Shown: piece after piece, positions 24,323 through 33,691 of the stretch | Layout: each line of letters begins with the position of its first letter | Numbering within the stretch: position 1 is the stretch's first letter | From: Rhizobium sp. CC-YZS058 | GTDB taxonomy: Bacteria > Pseudomonadota > Alphaproteobacteria > Rhizobiales > Rhizobiaceae | Assembly (NCBI RefSeq): GCF_034720595.1 | Contig: NZ_JAYESJ010000001.1 | Coordinates: 3,622,001-3,686,000 of the forward strand | Length of the DNA stretch: 64,000 bases | Direction of reading: 5' to 3' | Made by a program: the position numbers and the translations under genes | The notes under the pieces: generated by a model | Database searches by the model: none | What the model was told of the DNA's origin: nothing | The model's input: only the letters and a program-made list of their open reading frames with translations

Positions 24323-26140
24323 CTAGAAAAGCCGGAAGGTTGATTTCTGTGACGGCTGGCGGACACCCGGATCATCCGGCGGACGGCCGAAGAAGGGTTC
24401 GACCGGCTTTGCCTCCTTGACCGGCTCCACAGAGCTCGGCTGCGGCCTGACAGTGGCGGGCGCCGGCTGAGGGGCAACGCTCTTGGCCGGCATGGGCTCC
24501 GGCGCGGCGGGCGCAGGAACGATTACCGTTTCCGGCACGAGGACCGATTCGCTTGGTGCCGGAACCGCGATGGTCGTGGCGACCACCTCGCCCGGCGCAG
24601 GCTCGCGCGCGGGCGGCGGCGGATCGAAGGCCGGAGCCCGATCGGCCGCAAGGGGAGCCGGCGGAACAACCGGGCTGGGCGCCACGGGAGCCGAGGCCGG
24701 CGGTGCCGCGACAACCGGGCTTGCCGGCGAGACGGGCGGCTGCGGAACGGGCGGCTGCGGTGCGGGCGAACGCTGGGCGGCGGCAACAGGCGGCAGGCTG
24801 CGGATTGCCGCCTCGCCCGGGCTCACCCCGCCTTCCTCGATCGGACCGCTCAGCACATGCACCGGCATCTTCCATTCGAAGGCGTCGAGACGACCCGTGG
24901 TCGGAGAAACCGGCAGCCATTCCGGCGAGGCCGTGCCGTCGGCAATCCACGCCGGATCGCGCGGGCTCTTCAGGGCCTGGTTCATCCAGTGGCGCACGCG
25001 GCCGTCGTCGCCGGTGTCCGCCTCCTCGATATCGGCCAAGAGCAGGAACACGCTCTCTGTCGGCTGGATCCGGGCTGCCGCCTCCGCCTTTTCGCGAGCG
25101 AGCGGCAAGTCGCGGGCCTCGAGCGCGCTTTGCGCCACCACCATCAGCGAGACGGCATTGTTGGGCTTCAGCCCTTCCAGGCGTTTGGCGCGCTTCAGCC
25201 GGTCGGCGGCGGAATCGCCGCTGCGGGCCCGCACATAGGTTTCGCCGATTTCCGGATGCGGCGTGTCGCGCCAGATCTTTTCGAGCACCGAGGCCGCCTT
25301 GCGCAGATTGTCCTCACGGGCGAGCGCCTTGGCAACGATGATGGCCGCAGGAACCAGTGTCGGATCCAGTTTCAGGGCCGCCTGAGCATCCTCGCGCGCC
25401 AGATGGAAGTCGCTGTTCAGCCGCTCCTTGGCACGCGCGGTCAAGAGCACGGCCTTCTTGCGGTCGGCCTCCTTGCGCGCAATGACCTGGCTGGCGCGAC
25501 TCTGGTCGATCAGCTGGATTGCCTCGTCCCAATGCCCGTCACGGCTGCGTTCGTCGAGCGCGGCCAGCGTGGCCCAGGAAAGCTGCGGAGCCTTTTCCGC
25601 CGCCTGCTCGGCATAGTGTCGTGCAGCCTCTTCCGCGCCCAGACGCTTGGCTTCGAGGTACAGACCACGCAGGCCGAGAGCACGGGTTTCGGGATCGGCC
25701 GACATCTGCTCGAACTTGCGCCGCGCATCGTCATGCTTGCCTTCGATCAGCGCCGTCTGCGCTTCCAGAAGGTGGATCAGGGGCTCCTGGTCGGCGCGCA
25801 GCAGGCCGCGTGCCCGCGTCGTCATCTTGCGGGCGAGAGCGGAATCGCCGGCACCGGCGGCAATGAGCCCGGTCGAGAGGGCCTGGTAGCCCCGGTCGCG
25901 CTTGCGCACCCGGAAATGCCGCGCGATCGACTGCGGAGAAACCAGGATGAGGCGGATCAGCCAGACGACGAAGAGGATCGCCGCGATCGTCACCACCAGC
26001 ATCGTCGCGCCAACCATCAGGCTGGTCTCGATGCGCTGGCCCTGCCAGATCAGGCTCAGCTCGCCGGGTCGGTCTGCCAGCCAGGAGAAGCCTGCGCCAA
26101 GGGCAAGGACGATCAACGCGAATACGAGAATGCGGATCAT
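24323..26140 (-). CDS. hemY: HemY-type TPR membrane protein
   Basis: 605-aa inner-membrane protein named for its location in heme operons; it is a tetratricopeptide scaffold and not the protoporphyrinogen oxidase that shares the name. Two N-terminal membrane helices (ILVFALIVLALGAGFSWLAD and MLVVTIAAILFVVWLIRLIL) lead into a TPR-rich middle (residues 110-390, for example ATLAALDERSRDGHWDEAIQ). The last 170 residues are low-complexity Pro/Ala/Val and probably disordered. ATG at 26140 has GGGAGAGGAT upstream. It begins 10 bases after the mitofilin-like gene and ends the hemCD operon at a strong terminator. Confidence 0.88.
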   Translation of the reverse strand: MIRILVFALIVLALGAGFSWLADRPGELSLIWQGQRIETSLMVGATMLVVTIAAILFVVWLIRLILVSPQSIARHFRVRKRDRGYQALSTGLIAAGAGDSALARKMTTRARGLLRADQEPLIHLLEAQTALIEGKHDDARRKFEQMSADPETRALGLRGLYLEAKRLGAEEAARHYAEQAAEKAPQLSWATLAALDERSRDGHWDEAIQLIDQSRASQVIARKEADRKKAVLLTARAKERLNSDFHLAREDAQAALKLDPTLVPAAIIVAKALAREDNLRKAASVLEKIWRDTPHPEIGETYVRARSGDSAADRLKRAKRLEGLKPNNAVSLMVVAQSALEARDLPLAREKAEAAARIQPTESVFLLLADIEEADTGDDGRVRHWMNQALKSPRDPAWIADGTASPEWLPVSPTTGRLDAFEWKMPVHVLSGPIEEGGVSPGEAAIRSLPPVAAAQRSPAPQPPVPQPPVSPASPVVAAPPASAPVAPSPVVPPAPLAADRAPAFDPPPPAREPAPGEVVATTIAVPAPSESVLVPETVIVPAPAAPEPMPAKSVAPQPAPATVRPQPSSVEPVKEAKPVEPFFGRPPDDPGVRQPSQKSTFRLF

Positions 26141-26150
26141 ATCCTCTCCC

Positions 26151-27695
26151 TCAACCCTGGTTCGCCGTGGGGCCGGCGGCCACCGCAGCATCGATCAGAC
26201 CCTCGACGCGGATGCGCTCGTCGAGTTTCGCCTTGAAGTCCTGCCCGGCGTCCTTGGCCACTTGCGGCAGGCCGTCCCATTCCAGGCTGGCGCCCTTCAG
26301 GTCGCCATTGGTCAGGCGGTCCTCGATCCGGGCGATGATCGCACCGGCATCATTGCCTTCGACATTGCCGACCGGCCGCACGCGCACCGCGGAGGCCGCG
26401 CTGTCATAAAGACGCGCAAAGACGCTCTGGTTCGGGTCCGCGCCGCGCACGGCAACCATCATCTCGTCGGCAAGGGCCGGAAAATCGCGCGTCAGATCGC
26501 TGCGCGAAGGAACGCCGCGGCTCGCCGTTTCCGCAAGGCCGGCGACGGCCGGATCTTCCGGCGAGACGCTCTTCAAGGCATCGAGCTCGGCGAGGAACGG
26601 TCCGCCCTTGTCGATCGCGGTCTTCAGCGCCGTGACGGCGACCGCGCGGGCAAGCTTCACGTCGTTCGAGGGTTCCTCAAGCTTCTTCTCCGCCTCGCCG
26701 AGACGGGTGGACAGCGCGCTGGTGGTTGAGTCCACCTGCTGGCGCTGCTCGGTCAAGCCTGCCTTCAGCTGCTCGACCTCGCTTTTGAGCTGCTCGAGCC
26801 CGGCAGCTTCGCCCTGCCCCGTCGTGCCGATCGTCTGTTCCAGGGCGGCGATCCGCTGCTCCAGCGGCGCCGTGTCGGCGGGGGCGGTCGAGCGGGTCTG
26901 AAGCTCGGCCTTCAGCGCGTCGATCTCGCCGCCAAAGTCACGGTCGGTTGCGGCGGTGCTCGCCGGGCCGAGGGCGGGCACGACACCGGCATATTGCAGA
27001 ACACCGGCGCCGACGAGAGCGACGAGACCACCGAGAATGCCGGCTGCCAGGGCGCCGGAGCGCGACGGCGCACGCACGGGCGGTGTGGTTGCGGACGATG
27101 AACCAGGGCTGTCCGGTCCGCTGCGGCTTGAAGCGCTGCTCGCGGCGCCGGAGGATGCGCCGCCCACGGTGCCTGTGGCGCCGGGGCGCGCGGAGGTCGC
27201 GCTGCTGCCGGCGGGGCGTGCGGTGGAGGAGGATGATTCTTTGGCAGAAGACTTGGCCGCAGCGGTCGCGCGGTCAGCCTCGGAAGAGGCTCCGGTCCCG
27301 GTAAAAGACGGCGCGCTTGTGGCCTTTTCCTCCGCGATCCTGTCCTTGGCGCTCTTGTCCTCGGCGGTCTTGCCCAGCGTCGCCTCGGAGGTCGCCGCTC
27401 CGGCAGCCGTCTTGGCAGGCGAAGACGGCACGGACGTGCCGGTTGCAGCGGTCGCGCTGTCCTTCTCGTCCAATTCGGCCGGTGCCGACGTGGCGGGACC
27501 CGTGCCGAGAGGCTCGGACGCCGGCGGATCCATCGGCGACGAGCCGGTGGTTGGCGTAGCGCCGGAGACCGGCTTGGAGGCAGCGTCGGGCACGACGGGG
27601 GCCACAGGATCGCCGTCCGGCCGATTGGCCGTCAGGTCGATGGTCTTCGGCTCGGTTTCGGGCCTTTTGCGGCGCGGCGGGTTTTCCGGATCCAT
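26151..27695 (-). CDS. Mitofilin-like (COG4223) inner-membrane coiled-coil protein
   Basis: 514-aa bitopic membrane protein. Residues 1-210 are a long disordered segment rich in Ala, Ser, Thr and Pro; one membrane helix follows (GALAAGILGGLVALVGAGVL), then a coiled coil (ALEQTIGTTGQGEAAGLEQL, onward to AEKKLEE) and a C-terminal mitofilin-type helical domain in the periplasm. Alphaproteobacterial relatives next to hem genes are considered ancestors of mitochondrial Mic60 and help shape the inner membrane. GGAAGACTGC precedes the ATG. Lies 85 bases after hemD in the same direction as hemY. Confidence 0.85.
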   Translation of the reverse strand: MDPENPPRRKRPETEPKTIDLTANRPDGDPVAPVVPDAASKPVSGATPTTGSSPMDPPASEPLGTGPATSAPAELDEKDSATAATGTSVPSSPAKTAAGAATSEATLGKTAEDKSAKDRIAEEKATSAPSFTGTGASSEADRATAAAKSSAKESSSSTARPAGSSATSARPGATGTVGGASSGAASSASSRSGPDSPGSSSATTPPVRAPSRSGALAAGILGGLVALVGAGVLQYAGVVPALGPASTAATDRDFGGEIDALKAELQTRSTAPADTAPLEQRIAALEQTIGTTGQGEAAGLEQLKSEVEQLKAGLTEQRQQVDSTTSALSTRLGEAEKKLEEPSNDVKLARAVAVTALKTAIDKGGPFLAELDALKSVSPEDPAVAGLAETASRGVPSRSDLTRDFPALADEMMVAVRGADPNQSVFARLYDSAASAVRVRPVGNVEGNDAGAIIARIEDRLTNGDLKGASLEWDGLPQVAKDAGQDFKAKLDERIRVEGLIDAAVAAGPTANQG

Positions 27696-27780
27696 GCAGT
27701 CTTCCTGTCTATGAGGTCAACGGAACAAACCTAGTCACCGACACCCCCCAGGGAAAGACCCTCGCCGTCGATTTGACCGT

Positions 27781-28482
27781 TCACGACGCGGCGTGTGCAT
27801 CGAGCAGGTCGAGCAGCGCCCCTTCCTCCGGCCGCAGCGCAACATGCAGACGCCCCATCTCTTTCGGCACGGCGGCCGCAATCGCCGGGCTCAAGCAGAA
27901 GATGTCGCAAGGGATTGCAGGCGGCACGCTCAGCGCCTCGAAAAACAGCCGGACCGCTTCGCGCGAATAGAAGAGCACCGCCTCCGGCTGGAGAGCCGCC
28001 AGCCGGCCGGCGAGATCACTAGGCAGGACAGGCTGCATGCGATAGATTTCGACGACCTCCAGCGGAACGTCGGCCGATTTGAGAATGGTTTCGAGCGTCG
28101 GCAGGCGCGGGGTGCCGGCGAGGTAGAGAAGCGGTGCGCCTCCTCCATGTCGGTCCTGCATGATCATCGCCGCCAGGCCCTCGGCATCGCCGGGGCCGAT
28201 GCGGCAATCCTTGAAGCCGGCATCGGCCGCCGCCGCCGCCGTCGCGCGCCCGACACAATAGACGGGCAGCGACGAGATATCGGCAGCCACAGCGTTCCCG
28301 CCGAGCGCCACGAAGGCTTCGGCGCTGGTGGCGATCAGGGCCGCCGGCTGGCTTTCCGGCCAGGACACAGGGAGAGAGTGGGGTTCGGTGAGCGGCAGGA
28401 GGATCGGGTCATGGCCGCGCCGGCGGAGCGCCCGGGCCGTCGCCTCCGCCCCGCGCGCCGGACGCGTCACCAGCACGCGCAT
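27781..28482 (-). CDS. hemD: Uroporphyrinogen-III synthase HemD
   Basis: Cyclises hydroxymethylbilane to uroporphyrinogen III in tetrapyrrole synthesis; 233 aa, cytoplasmic. The sequence is poorly conserved in this family, but MRVLVTRPARGAEATARALR at the start, YCVGRATAAAA, LYLAGTPRLPTLE and EAVLFYSREAVRLFFEAL are characteristic. It follows hemC by only 4 bases, consistent with the consecutive steps of the pathway. Confidence 0.92.
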   Translation of the reverse strand: MRVLVTRPARGAEATARALRRRGHDPILLPLTEPHSLPVSWPESQPAALIATSAEAFVALGGNAVAADISSLPVYCVGRATAAAAADAGFKDCRIGPGDAEGLAAMIMQDRHGGGAPLLYLAGTPRLPTLETILKSADVPLEVVEIYRMQPVLPSDLAGRLAALQPEAVLFYSREAVRLFFEALSVPPAIPCDIFCLSPAIAAAVPKEMGRLHVALRPEEGALLDLLDAHAAS

Positions 28483-28486
28483 GGCG

Positions 28487-29416
28487 TCAGCCCCAGCTGG
28501 CGAAGAAATCGGGGCCGGCTTCAGTGCGAATTGCCTCGCCGGCGCCCGTGCCGATCGCCTCGGCCTCGGCAGCCTCGCCCTCGGCCTCGATTGTGTGGTG
28601 ACGGCGGCCGTCGGGCGTGAGGATCATGCCGGAAAACCGGATCCGGCCCGCCTCGCTCACCGCATGGCCGGCAATCGGCGTGCGGCAGGAGCCGTCGAGC
28701 GCTAAGAGGAAGGCCCGCTCGCAGCTCACCGCTTCGAAGGTCGGCGCATGGTTGACGGCGGCGAGCAGCTCGCTCACCCGTCCGTCGCCCATCCGGCTCT
28801 CGATACAGATCGCCCCTTGGGCCGGGGCAGGCGGGAATTCGCGGGGATCGAGGATTTCGGTCGCGGCATCGGCAAGGTTGAGCCGCTTGAGCCCGGCCAG
28901 CGCCAGCAGCGTGGCGTGGACCTGGCCGTCCTGCAGCTTGCGCAGACGGGTTTCCACCAGGCCGCGATAGGTGATGACCGAGAGATCGGGCCGCAGGCGG
29001 CGGATCAGCGCCTGGCGGCGCAGCGAGGACGAGCCGACGACCGCGCCTTCCGGCAGCGCCATCAGGGTTGGCGCGGCACCGCCGATAAAGGCATCGCGCA
29101 CATCCTCGCGCGGCAGATAGGCGGAGAGGATCAACCCCTCCGACAGGCGGGTCGGCATGTCCTTGGATGAGTGCACGGCGAAATCGAGCCGGCCGTCCAG
29201 CAGCTGGTCCTCGATCTCCTGCGTGAAGAGGCCCTTGCCGCCGATCTCGGCCAGCGACCGGTCGGTGATCCGGTCGCCCGCCGTCGAAAGAACGACGATC
29301 TCGAACATCTCGGGCGAGAGGCCGAGCGCCGTGACAAGGCGTGCGCGAACCTCGCTCGCCTGCGCCAGCGCGAGCGGACTGCCGCGGGTGCCGATGCGGA
29401 AAGGTTTCGTTTGCAT
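28487..29416 (-). CDS. hemC: Hydroxymethylbilane synthase (porphobilinogen deaminase) HemC
   Basis: Polymerises four porphobilinogens; 309 aa. [17 protein letters not shown] opens the protein, the catalytic Asp lies in [12 protein letters not shown], Arg-rich [12 protein letters not shown] binds substrate carboxylates, and Cys244 ([12 protein letters not shown]) carries the dipyrromethane cofactor. First gene of the hemC-hemD-mitofilin-hemY operon, divergent from tsaD across 60 bases, as in other Rhizobiales. Confidence 0.96.
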   Translation of the reverse strand: MQTKPFRIGTRGSPLALAQASEVRARLVTALGLSPEMFEIVVLSTAGDRITDRSLAEIGGKGLFTQEIEDQLLDGRLDFAVHSSKDMPTRLSEGLILSAYLPREDVRDAFIGGAAPTLMALPEGAVVGSSSLRRQALIRRLRPDLSVITYRGLVETRLRKLQDGQVHATLLALAGLKRLNLADAATEILDPREFPPAPAQGAICIESRMGDGRVSELLAAVNHAPTFEAVSCERAFLLALDGSCRTPIAGHAVSEAGRIRFSGMILTPDGRRHHTIEAEGEAAEAEAIGTGAGEAIRTEAGPDFFASWG

Positions 29417-29476
29417 CCCATTCGATCCGTTGTTACCGGAAGCCCCGTGTAAAGAGCTTTGAGCATCATCGCAATC

Positions 29477-30574
29477 ATGTCCCGCCCCCTCACCCTTCTC
29501 GGCATCGAGACGAGCTGCGACGAGACGGCCGCTTCAGTCGTGCGCCGTCATGCCGACGGCCGCGGCGAGATCATCGGCGATGTCGTGCTGAGCCAGCTGG
29601 ACGAGCACAGCCATTATGGCGGCGTCGTGCCGGAAATCGCCGCCCGCGCCCATGTGGAAGCGCTCGACAGCCTGATCGCCGAAGCGCTTTCCCGCGCCGA
29701 GACGACGCTGGACGAGATCGACGCCGTGGCGGCGACCAGCGGACCGGGGCTGATCGGCGGTTTGATCGTTGGCCTGATGACCGGCAAGGCCATCGCCCGC
29801 GCCCGTGGAAAGCCGCTTTTTGCCATCAATCACCTGGAAGGCCATGCGCTGACGGCGCGACTTACCGACCGGATCGCCTTTCCCTACCTGATGCTGCTCG
29901 TTTCCGGCGGGCACACGCAGCTGATCCTGGTCCGGGGCGTCGGCGACTATCAGCGCTGGGGCACGACCATCGACGATGCACTGGGCGAGGCCTTCGACAA
30001 GACCGCCAAGCTCCTGGGCCTGCCCTATCCGGGCGGCCCGGCCGTGGAGCGCGCGGCGGCCACCGGCAATCCCGACCGCTTCGATTTGCCGCGGCCGCTG
30101 GTCGGCGAGGCACGCCTCGATTTTTCCTTTTCCGGCCTCAAGACCGCGGTGCGCCAGGCGGCCCAGTCGATCGCGCCGGTGGCCGAACAGGACATTGCCG
30201 ACATCTGCGCCTCGTTCCAGAAGGCGATCGCCCGCACGCTGAAGGACCGGATCGGCCGCGGCCTGACGCGCTTCCGCGAGACGATGACCGCGCCCGACGA
30301 TGGGCCGGCCCTGGTGGTTGCCGGCGGTGTTGCCGCCAATCAGATGCTGCGCGCCACGCTGTCGGAGCTCTGCGCGCGCCACGGCTTCCGCTTCATCGCC
30401 CCGCCGCTGTCGCTCTGCACCGACAATGCGGCGATGATCGCCTGGGCCGGGGCCGAGCGCATGGCGGCAGGACTGGCGCCGGATCCGCTCTCCGTATCGC
30501 CGCGCGCCCGCTGGCCGCTGGATTCCACCGCGGAAACGCTGATCGGTTTCGGCAAACGCGGAGCCAAGGCATGA
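29477..30574 (+). CDS. tsaD: tRNA N6-adenosine threonylcarbamoyltransferase TsaD
   Basis: Transfers threonylcarbamoyl from TC-AMP to A37 of ANN-reading tRNAs; 365 aa. Motifs: [15 protein letters not shown], the metal ligands of [23 protein letters not shown], the ASKHA-type [20 protein letters not shown] and [14 protein letters not shown] start at ATG 29477; an upstream in-frame TTG at 29459 is less likely. Its stop overlaps gpsA (ATGA). Confidence 0.95.
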   Translation: MSRPLTLLGIETSCDETAASVVRRHADGRGEIIGDVVLSQLDEHSHYGGVVPEIAARAHVEALDSLIAEALSRAETTLDEIDAVAATSGPGLIGGLIVGLMTGKAIARARGKPLFAINHLEGHALTARLTDRIAFPYLMLLVSGGHTQLILVRGVGDYQRWGTTIDDALGEAFDKTAKLLGLPYPGGPAVERAAATGNPDRFDLPRPLVGEARLDFSFSGLKTAVRQAAQSIAPVAEQDIADICASFQKAIARTLKDRIGRGLTRFRETMTAPDDGPALVVAGGVAANQMLRATLSELCARHGFRFIAPPLSLCTDNAAMIAWAGAERMAAGLAPDPLSVSPRARWPLDSTAETLIGFGKRGAKA

Positions 30575-31563
30575 ACGGCTTCGATGGGCGGATCGTCGTC
30601 GTCGGTGCCGGCGCTTTCGGCACGGCGCTCGCCGCCGTCGCAGCCCGCAGCAGCAAGGCCCAGACGCTCCTGCTCGCTCGCCGCGCCGACGTTGTCGCGG
30701 AAATCAACGATCAGCGGACGAGCGATGCCGCCTTGCCGGGCATCGCCTTGCCAGACAGCCTGAAGGCCACGCCCGATCCGACGGTTCTCGAGGGCGCGAA
30801 GACCATCCTGTTCGCCATGCCCTCGCAGGCACAGCGTGAGGCCGCGCTCGCGCTTTTGCCCTTCATCGACTCCGATGCGGACGTGATCATCTGCGCCAAG
30901 GGGCTGGAGCGGGAAACGGGGCGGCTGCTGACCAGCCTCGTTGAGGAGCTCTTGCCTGGCCGCGCCGTCTCCGTGCTCTCCGGGCCCGGCTTTGCTGCCG
31001 ATATCGCCCGCGGCCTGCCGACGGCCATGGTGTTGGCCTCTGACGGGACGGAGCGCGCTTCAAGGCTCGCTGCCCTCCTCTCCGGCCCGACCTTCCGTCT
31101 CTACCCGTCCGACGACCGGACAGGCGTGCAGCTCGGCGGCGCGCTGAAGAATGTTCTGGCCATTGCCTGCGGCATCGTCGAGGGCGCCGGGCTCGGCGAC
31201 TCGGCCCGCGCCGCGATGATCGCCCGCGGCCTTGCCGAGCTTTCCCGCCTCGTCGAGGCCAGCGGCGGACGGGGCGACACCGTGCGTGGCCTGTCCGGCC
31301 TCGGCGATCTCGTTCTGACTGCGACCAGCCATCAGTCGCGCAATCTGCGCTATGGCATCGCCATCGGCCGCAATGGCGGCATGGGCCCTGCCACCGGCGA
31401 ACTCGTGGAAGGCGCGCTCGCAGCCGCCGTTGCGGCCGCCCAGGCTCGAGAGCTCGGGATCGACATGCCGTTGACGGCCGCCGTGGCGGCCATCATCGAG
31501 GGCGAGCTGGATGTGCGCCGCGCGCTGGAACAGCTGATGTCCCGTCCTTTGACCCAGGAATAG
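30571..31563 (+). CDS. gpsA: Glycerol-3-phosphate dehydrogenase [NAD(P)+] GpsA
   Basis: Reduces dihydroxyacetone phosphate to sn-glycerol 3-phosphate for phospholipid synthesis; 330 aa, soluble. The Rossmann motif [12 protein letters not shown] is at residue 10, [19 protein letters not shown] and the catalytic Lys in [16 protein letters not shown] follow, then [12 protein letters not shown] and [11 protein letters not shown]. Coupled to tsaD by a 4-base overlap; yciI follows after 19 bases. Confidence 0.95.
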   Translation: MNGFDGRIVVVGAGAFGTALAAVAARSSKAQTLLLARRADVVAEINDQRTSDAALPGIALPDSLKATPDPTVLEGAKTILFAMPSQAQREAALALLPFIDSDADVIICAKGLERETGRLLTSLVEELLPGRAVSVLSGPGFAADIARGLPTAMVLASDGTERASRLAALLSGPTFRLYPSDDRTGVQLGGALKNVLAIACGIVEGAGLGDSARAAMIARGLAELSRLVEASGGRGDTVRGLSGLGDLVLTATSHQSRNLRYGIAIGRNGGMGPATGELVEGALAAAVAAAQARELGIDMPLTAAVAAIIEGELDVRRALEQLMSRPLTQE

Positions 31564-31582
31564 ACCAGAAGAGGATTTCGCC

Positions 31583-31888
31583 ATGCTCTACGCCGCACTG
31601 TGCACCGACAAGCCGAACGCGCTTCAGATCCGCCTCGACACTCGCCCTGCCCATGTTGCGTTTCTGGACGCGCTGAACGCCAGGGGCATGCTGGCGCTCG
31701 CCGGCCCGTTCCTCGGCGAAGACGGCAAGCCCACCGGCAGTCTGGTGATCGTCGAGGCCGAGACGCTGGAGGAGGCGCGCGCCATCTTCGCCGAAGACCC
31801 CTATGCCAAGGCCGACCTGTTTGCCGCAGTCGAGGTCAAGGCCTGGAACTGGACCTTCAACAAGCCCGACGCCGGCAAGGGAGCCTGA
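31583..31888 (+). CDS. YciI family protein
   Basis: 101-aa ferredoxin-fold protein of the YciI/YCII-related family. Typical elements: LYAALCTDKPNALQIRLDTR, RPAHVAFLDAL (conserved His), GPFLGEDGKPTGSLVIVEAE and IFAEDPYAKADLF. Its biochemical role is not established in the family. It sits in the tsaD-gpsA-yciI-EVE run with short gaps, so it is probably co-transcribed; the EVE gene starts 6 bases after its stop. Confidence 0.9.
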   Translation: MLYAALCTDKPNALQIRLDTRPAHVAFLDALNARGMLALAGPFLGEDGKPTGSLVIVEAETLEEARAIFAEDPYAKADLFAAVEVKAWNWTFNKPDAGKGA

Positions 31889-31893
31889 GGGCC

Positions 31894-32334
31894 ATGGCCT
31901 ACTGGCTCTACAAATCCGAGCCCTTCAAATGGTCCTGGGCCATGCAGAAGGACGCGGGCAAGGCGGGCACGGAGTGGACCGGTGTCCGCAACTATCTGGC
32001 GCGCAATAACATGCGCGCCATGACGATCGGCGACCTTGGTTTCTTCTACCACTCCAACGAGGGGCTGGAGATCGTCGGCATCACAGAAGTCTGTGCCCTG
32101 AGCCACCCGGACTCCACCGCCGAAGGCGATGCGCGCTGGGACTGTGTCGACATCCGCGCGGTCTGCGACATGCCCGTGCCTGTGACGCTGAAGGCGATCA
32201 AGGCCAATCCGGCCCTGAAGGACATGCAGCTCGTCACCTCCATGCGGCTTTCGGTTCAGGCGGTCACGGAGGCGGAATGGCTGGAGATCTGCAGGATGGG
32301 TGGGCTCGACATCCCACCCAGCCCCAAAGCCTGA
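31894..32334 (+). CDS. EVE domain protein (thymocyte nuclear protein 1-like)
   Basis: 146-aa stand-alone EVE (PUA-like) domain, a fold that binds modified nucleobases in DNA or RNA. MAYWLYKSEPFKWSW at the start, EWTGVRNYLARNNMR, GDLGFFYHSNEGLEIVGI and WDCVDIRAV are family signatures. The role of the bacterial stand-alone form is unknown; involvement in tRNA or modified-base metabolism is plausible given tsaD upstream. Followed by a methyltransferase gene. Confidence 0.92.
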   Translation: MAYWLYKSEPFKWSWAMQKDAGKAGTEWTGVRNYLARNNMRAMTIGDLGFFYHSNEGLEIVGITEVCALSHPDSTAEGDARWDCVDIRAVCDMPVPVTLKAIKANPALKDMQLVTSMRLSVQAVTEAEWLEICRMGGLDIPPSPKA

Positions 32335-32342
32335 CGCCCCCC

Positions 32343-33029
32343 TTGAAGACCGACCCCGAGCGCTTCATCCTCGAACATACGAGCCCGAGCGCGCCGCCGC
32401 ATGTCCCGGAAATCCGGCTGCATCTGGCCAGCGAGGCGCATGATCTCTGGCTGAAGACGGAGGAGGAGCTGGAAGCGATCGGCCTTCCGCCGCCGTTCTG
32501 GGCTTTCGCCTGGGCCGGTGGCCAGGGCCTTGCCCGCTTCGTTCTGGACCATCCGCAGCATGTGCGGGGAAAGCGCGTGGTCGATTTCGCCTCCGGTTCG
32601 GGGCTGGTGGCGATCGCCGCGCTCAAGGCGGGCGCAGCATCGGTCAACGCCGTCGATATCGACCCTTACGCCCATGCCGCGATCGCGCTCAATGCCGATC
32701 TCAACGGCGTGACGGTCGAACGCCACAGCGAGGATGTTCTCGGCCTGCCGCTTGCAGCCGACCTGCTGCTCGCCGGCGATGTCTTCTACGACCGCAGCTT
32801 CGCCGACCGGCTGATCCCGTGGTTCGAGGCGCTCGTTCGGACGGGCATTCCGGTGCTCGTCGGCGATCCGGGACGCGCCTATTGCCCCCGCCAGCGCATG
32901 CAGCCGCTCGCCACCTACGAAGTCGCGGTGACCCGGGCGCTGGAGGACAGCGAGATCAAGCGCACGACGGTCTGGCGCTTCGGTCTACCGGCCGCGGATG
33001 ACGCAGACACCGGCCTCGAACGAACATGA
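32343..33029 (+). CDS. Class I SAM-dependent methyltransferase (PrmA/ETFB-KMT-like)
   Basis: Roughly 228-aa methyltransferase. The SAM-binding motif I is VVDFASGSGLVAIAALKAGA, with the acidic end of strand beta2 in NAVDIDPYA and post-motif LLAGDVFYDRSFAD. The N-terminal PHVPEIRLHLASEAHDLW and GLPPPFWAFAWAGGQGLAR are typical of the nicotinamide N-methyltransferase-like/protein-lysine methyltransferase group; the substrate is not predictable. The start is unsure: TTG at 32343 just after the EVE stop fits homolog length but has no clear ribosome site; an ATG at 32277 would overlap the EVE gene. Its last 45 bases overlap the convergent secreted-protein gene. Confidence 0.8.
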   Translation: MKTDPERFILEHTSPSAPPHVPEIRLHLASEAHDLWLKTEEELEAIGLPPPFWAFAWAGGQGLARFVLDHPQHVRGKRVVDFASGSGLVAIAALKAGAASVNAVDIDPYAHAAIALNADLNGVTVERHSEDVLGLPLAADLLLAGDVFYDRSFADRLIPWFEALVRTGIPVLVGDPGRAYCPRQRMQPLATYEVAVTRALEDSEIKRTTVWRFGLPAADDADTGLERT

Positions 33030-33656
33030 CCGGTTGTCGCGCCGCGCATCGATGATCTGCGCGCCACGCCGCCGGTTGCTGTAGGTGATCGACCCATCCT
33101 CGCCGTAGCGCTGGATCGAGAAATAGCTGCCATTGCCGGGCTCCACCCAGGCTCGGACACCACCCGCATAGGCGCCGCGCCCCGGAATGACGCTCGGATA
33201 ATCGCTGCCATCGCCATACCAGCCCTGGTAGCCGTCATAGATGCCATCATTGCTGAAGCCGTCATAGCCGCCAACGGGCACCCGACGGCGAACGTCCCGG
33301 TTCGACCAGCGCCAGCTGCCCTCGCGATATTCCGGCGGCCAGTCCCGGCGGTCGAAGGAGCGTCCATCGTCCCGGCGGTCGGCATAGCGGCCGTAGCGGT
33401 CGCGCGAGCGCAGGTCATAGACACCATCCCGGCTCGCGCTCCTCGCCTCGACCCGGCTTCGGTGGAACCGACGGTCCGAGAACCGGAAGCGCTGGTCGCT
33501 GCGAAGGCTCGGGCCATGCGAGGTCGCGTGATGCGAACGGCCGATCAGACGCACGCCGTCGAGATCGGACGCGTCCACCGCGCCGCCGCCTCCCAGACAC
33601 AGAACCAGACTGAGAACCGCGGCTTTGGCCATGGCGACTGTGACAAATTTTCGCAT
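32985..33656 (-). CDS. Secreted hypothetical protein, Arg/Tyr/Gly-rich
   Basis: 223 aa with a clear signal peptide (KFVTVAMAKAAVLSLVLCLG, cleavage near DAS). The mature part is very rich in Arg, Asp, Tyr, Gly and Ser (RDRYGRYADRRDDGRSFDRR; NDGIYDGYQGWYGDGSDYP) and ends with two cysteines, probably a disulfide (SCSFEAGVCVI). I do not recognise a domain with assigned function. GGAGCGGGAC precedes the ATG. Its end overlaps the methyltransferase gene by 45 bases tail-to-tail, and a 25-base inverted repeat (33667-33691) sits right at its promoter. Confidence 0.8.
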   Translation of the reverse strand: MRKFVTVAMAKAAVLSLVLCLGGGGAVDASDLDGVRLIGRSHHATSHGPSLRSDQRFRFSDRRFHRSRVEARSASRDGVYDLRSRDRYGRYADRRDDGRSFDRRDWPPEYREGSWRWSNRDVRRRVPVGGYDGFSNDGIYDGYQGWYGDGSDYPSVIPGRGAYAGGVRAWVEPGNGSYFSIQRYGEDGSITYSNRRRGAQIIDARRDNRSCSFEAGVCVIRGR

Positions 33657-33666
33657 GTCCCGCTCC

Positions 33667-33691
33667 GTTAAGATCCTAATGATATCTTAAC
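33667..33691. promoter_or_regulatory. Inverted repeat GTTAAGAT-N9-ATCTTAAC
   Basis: Exact 8-bp arms spaced by 9, ending 11 bases upstream of the secreted-protein start codon. A transcription-factor operator is likely given position; the factor is unknown. The rest of the 293-bp gap to sdhC is AT-rich and should hold the sdh promoter, but I could not fix its elements. Confidence 0.45.

Noticed and set aside
24323..26140. Protoporphyrinogen oxidase (the other HemY)
   Set aside because: No FAD-binding motif; it has two membrane helices and TPR repeats, the alphaproteobacterial HemY scaffold type.
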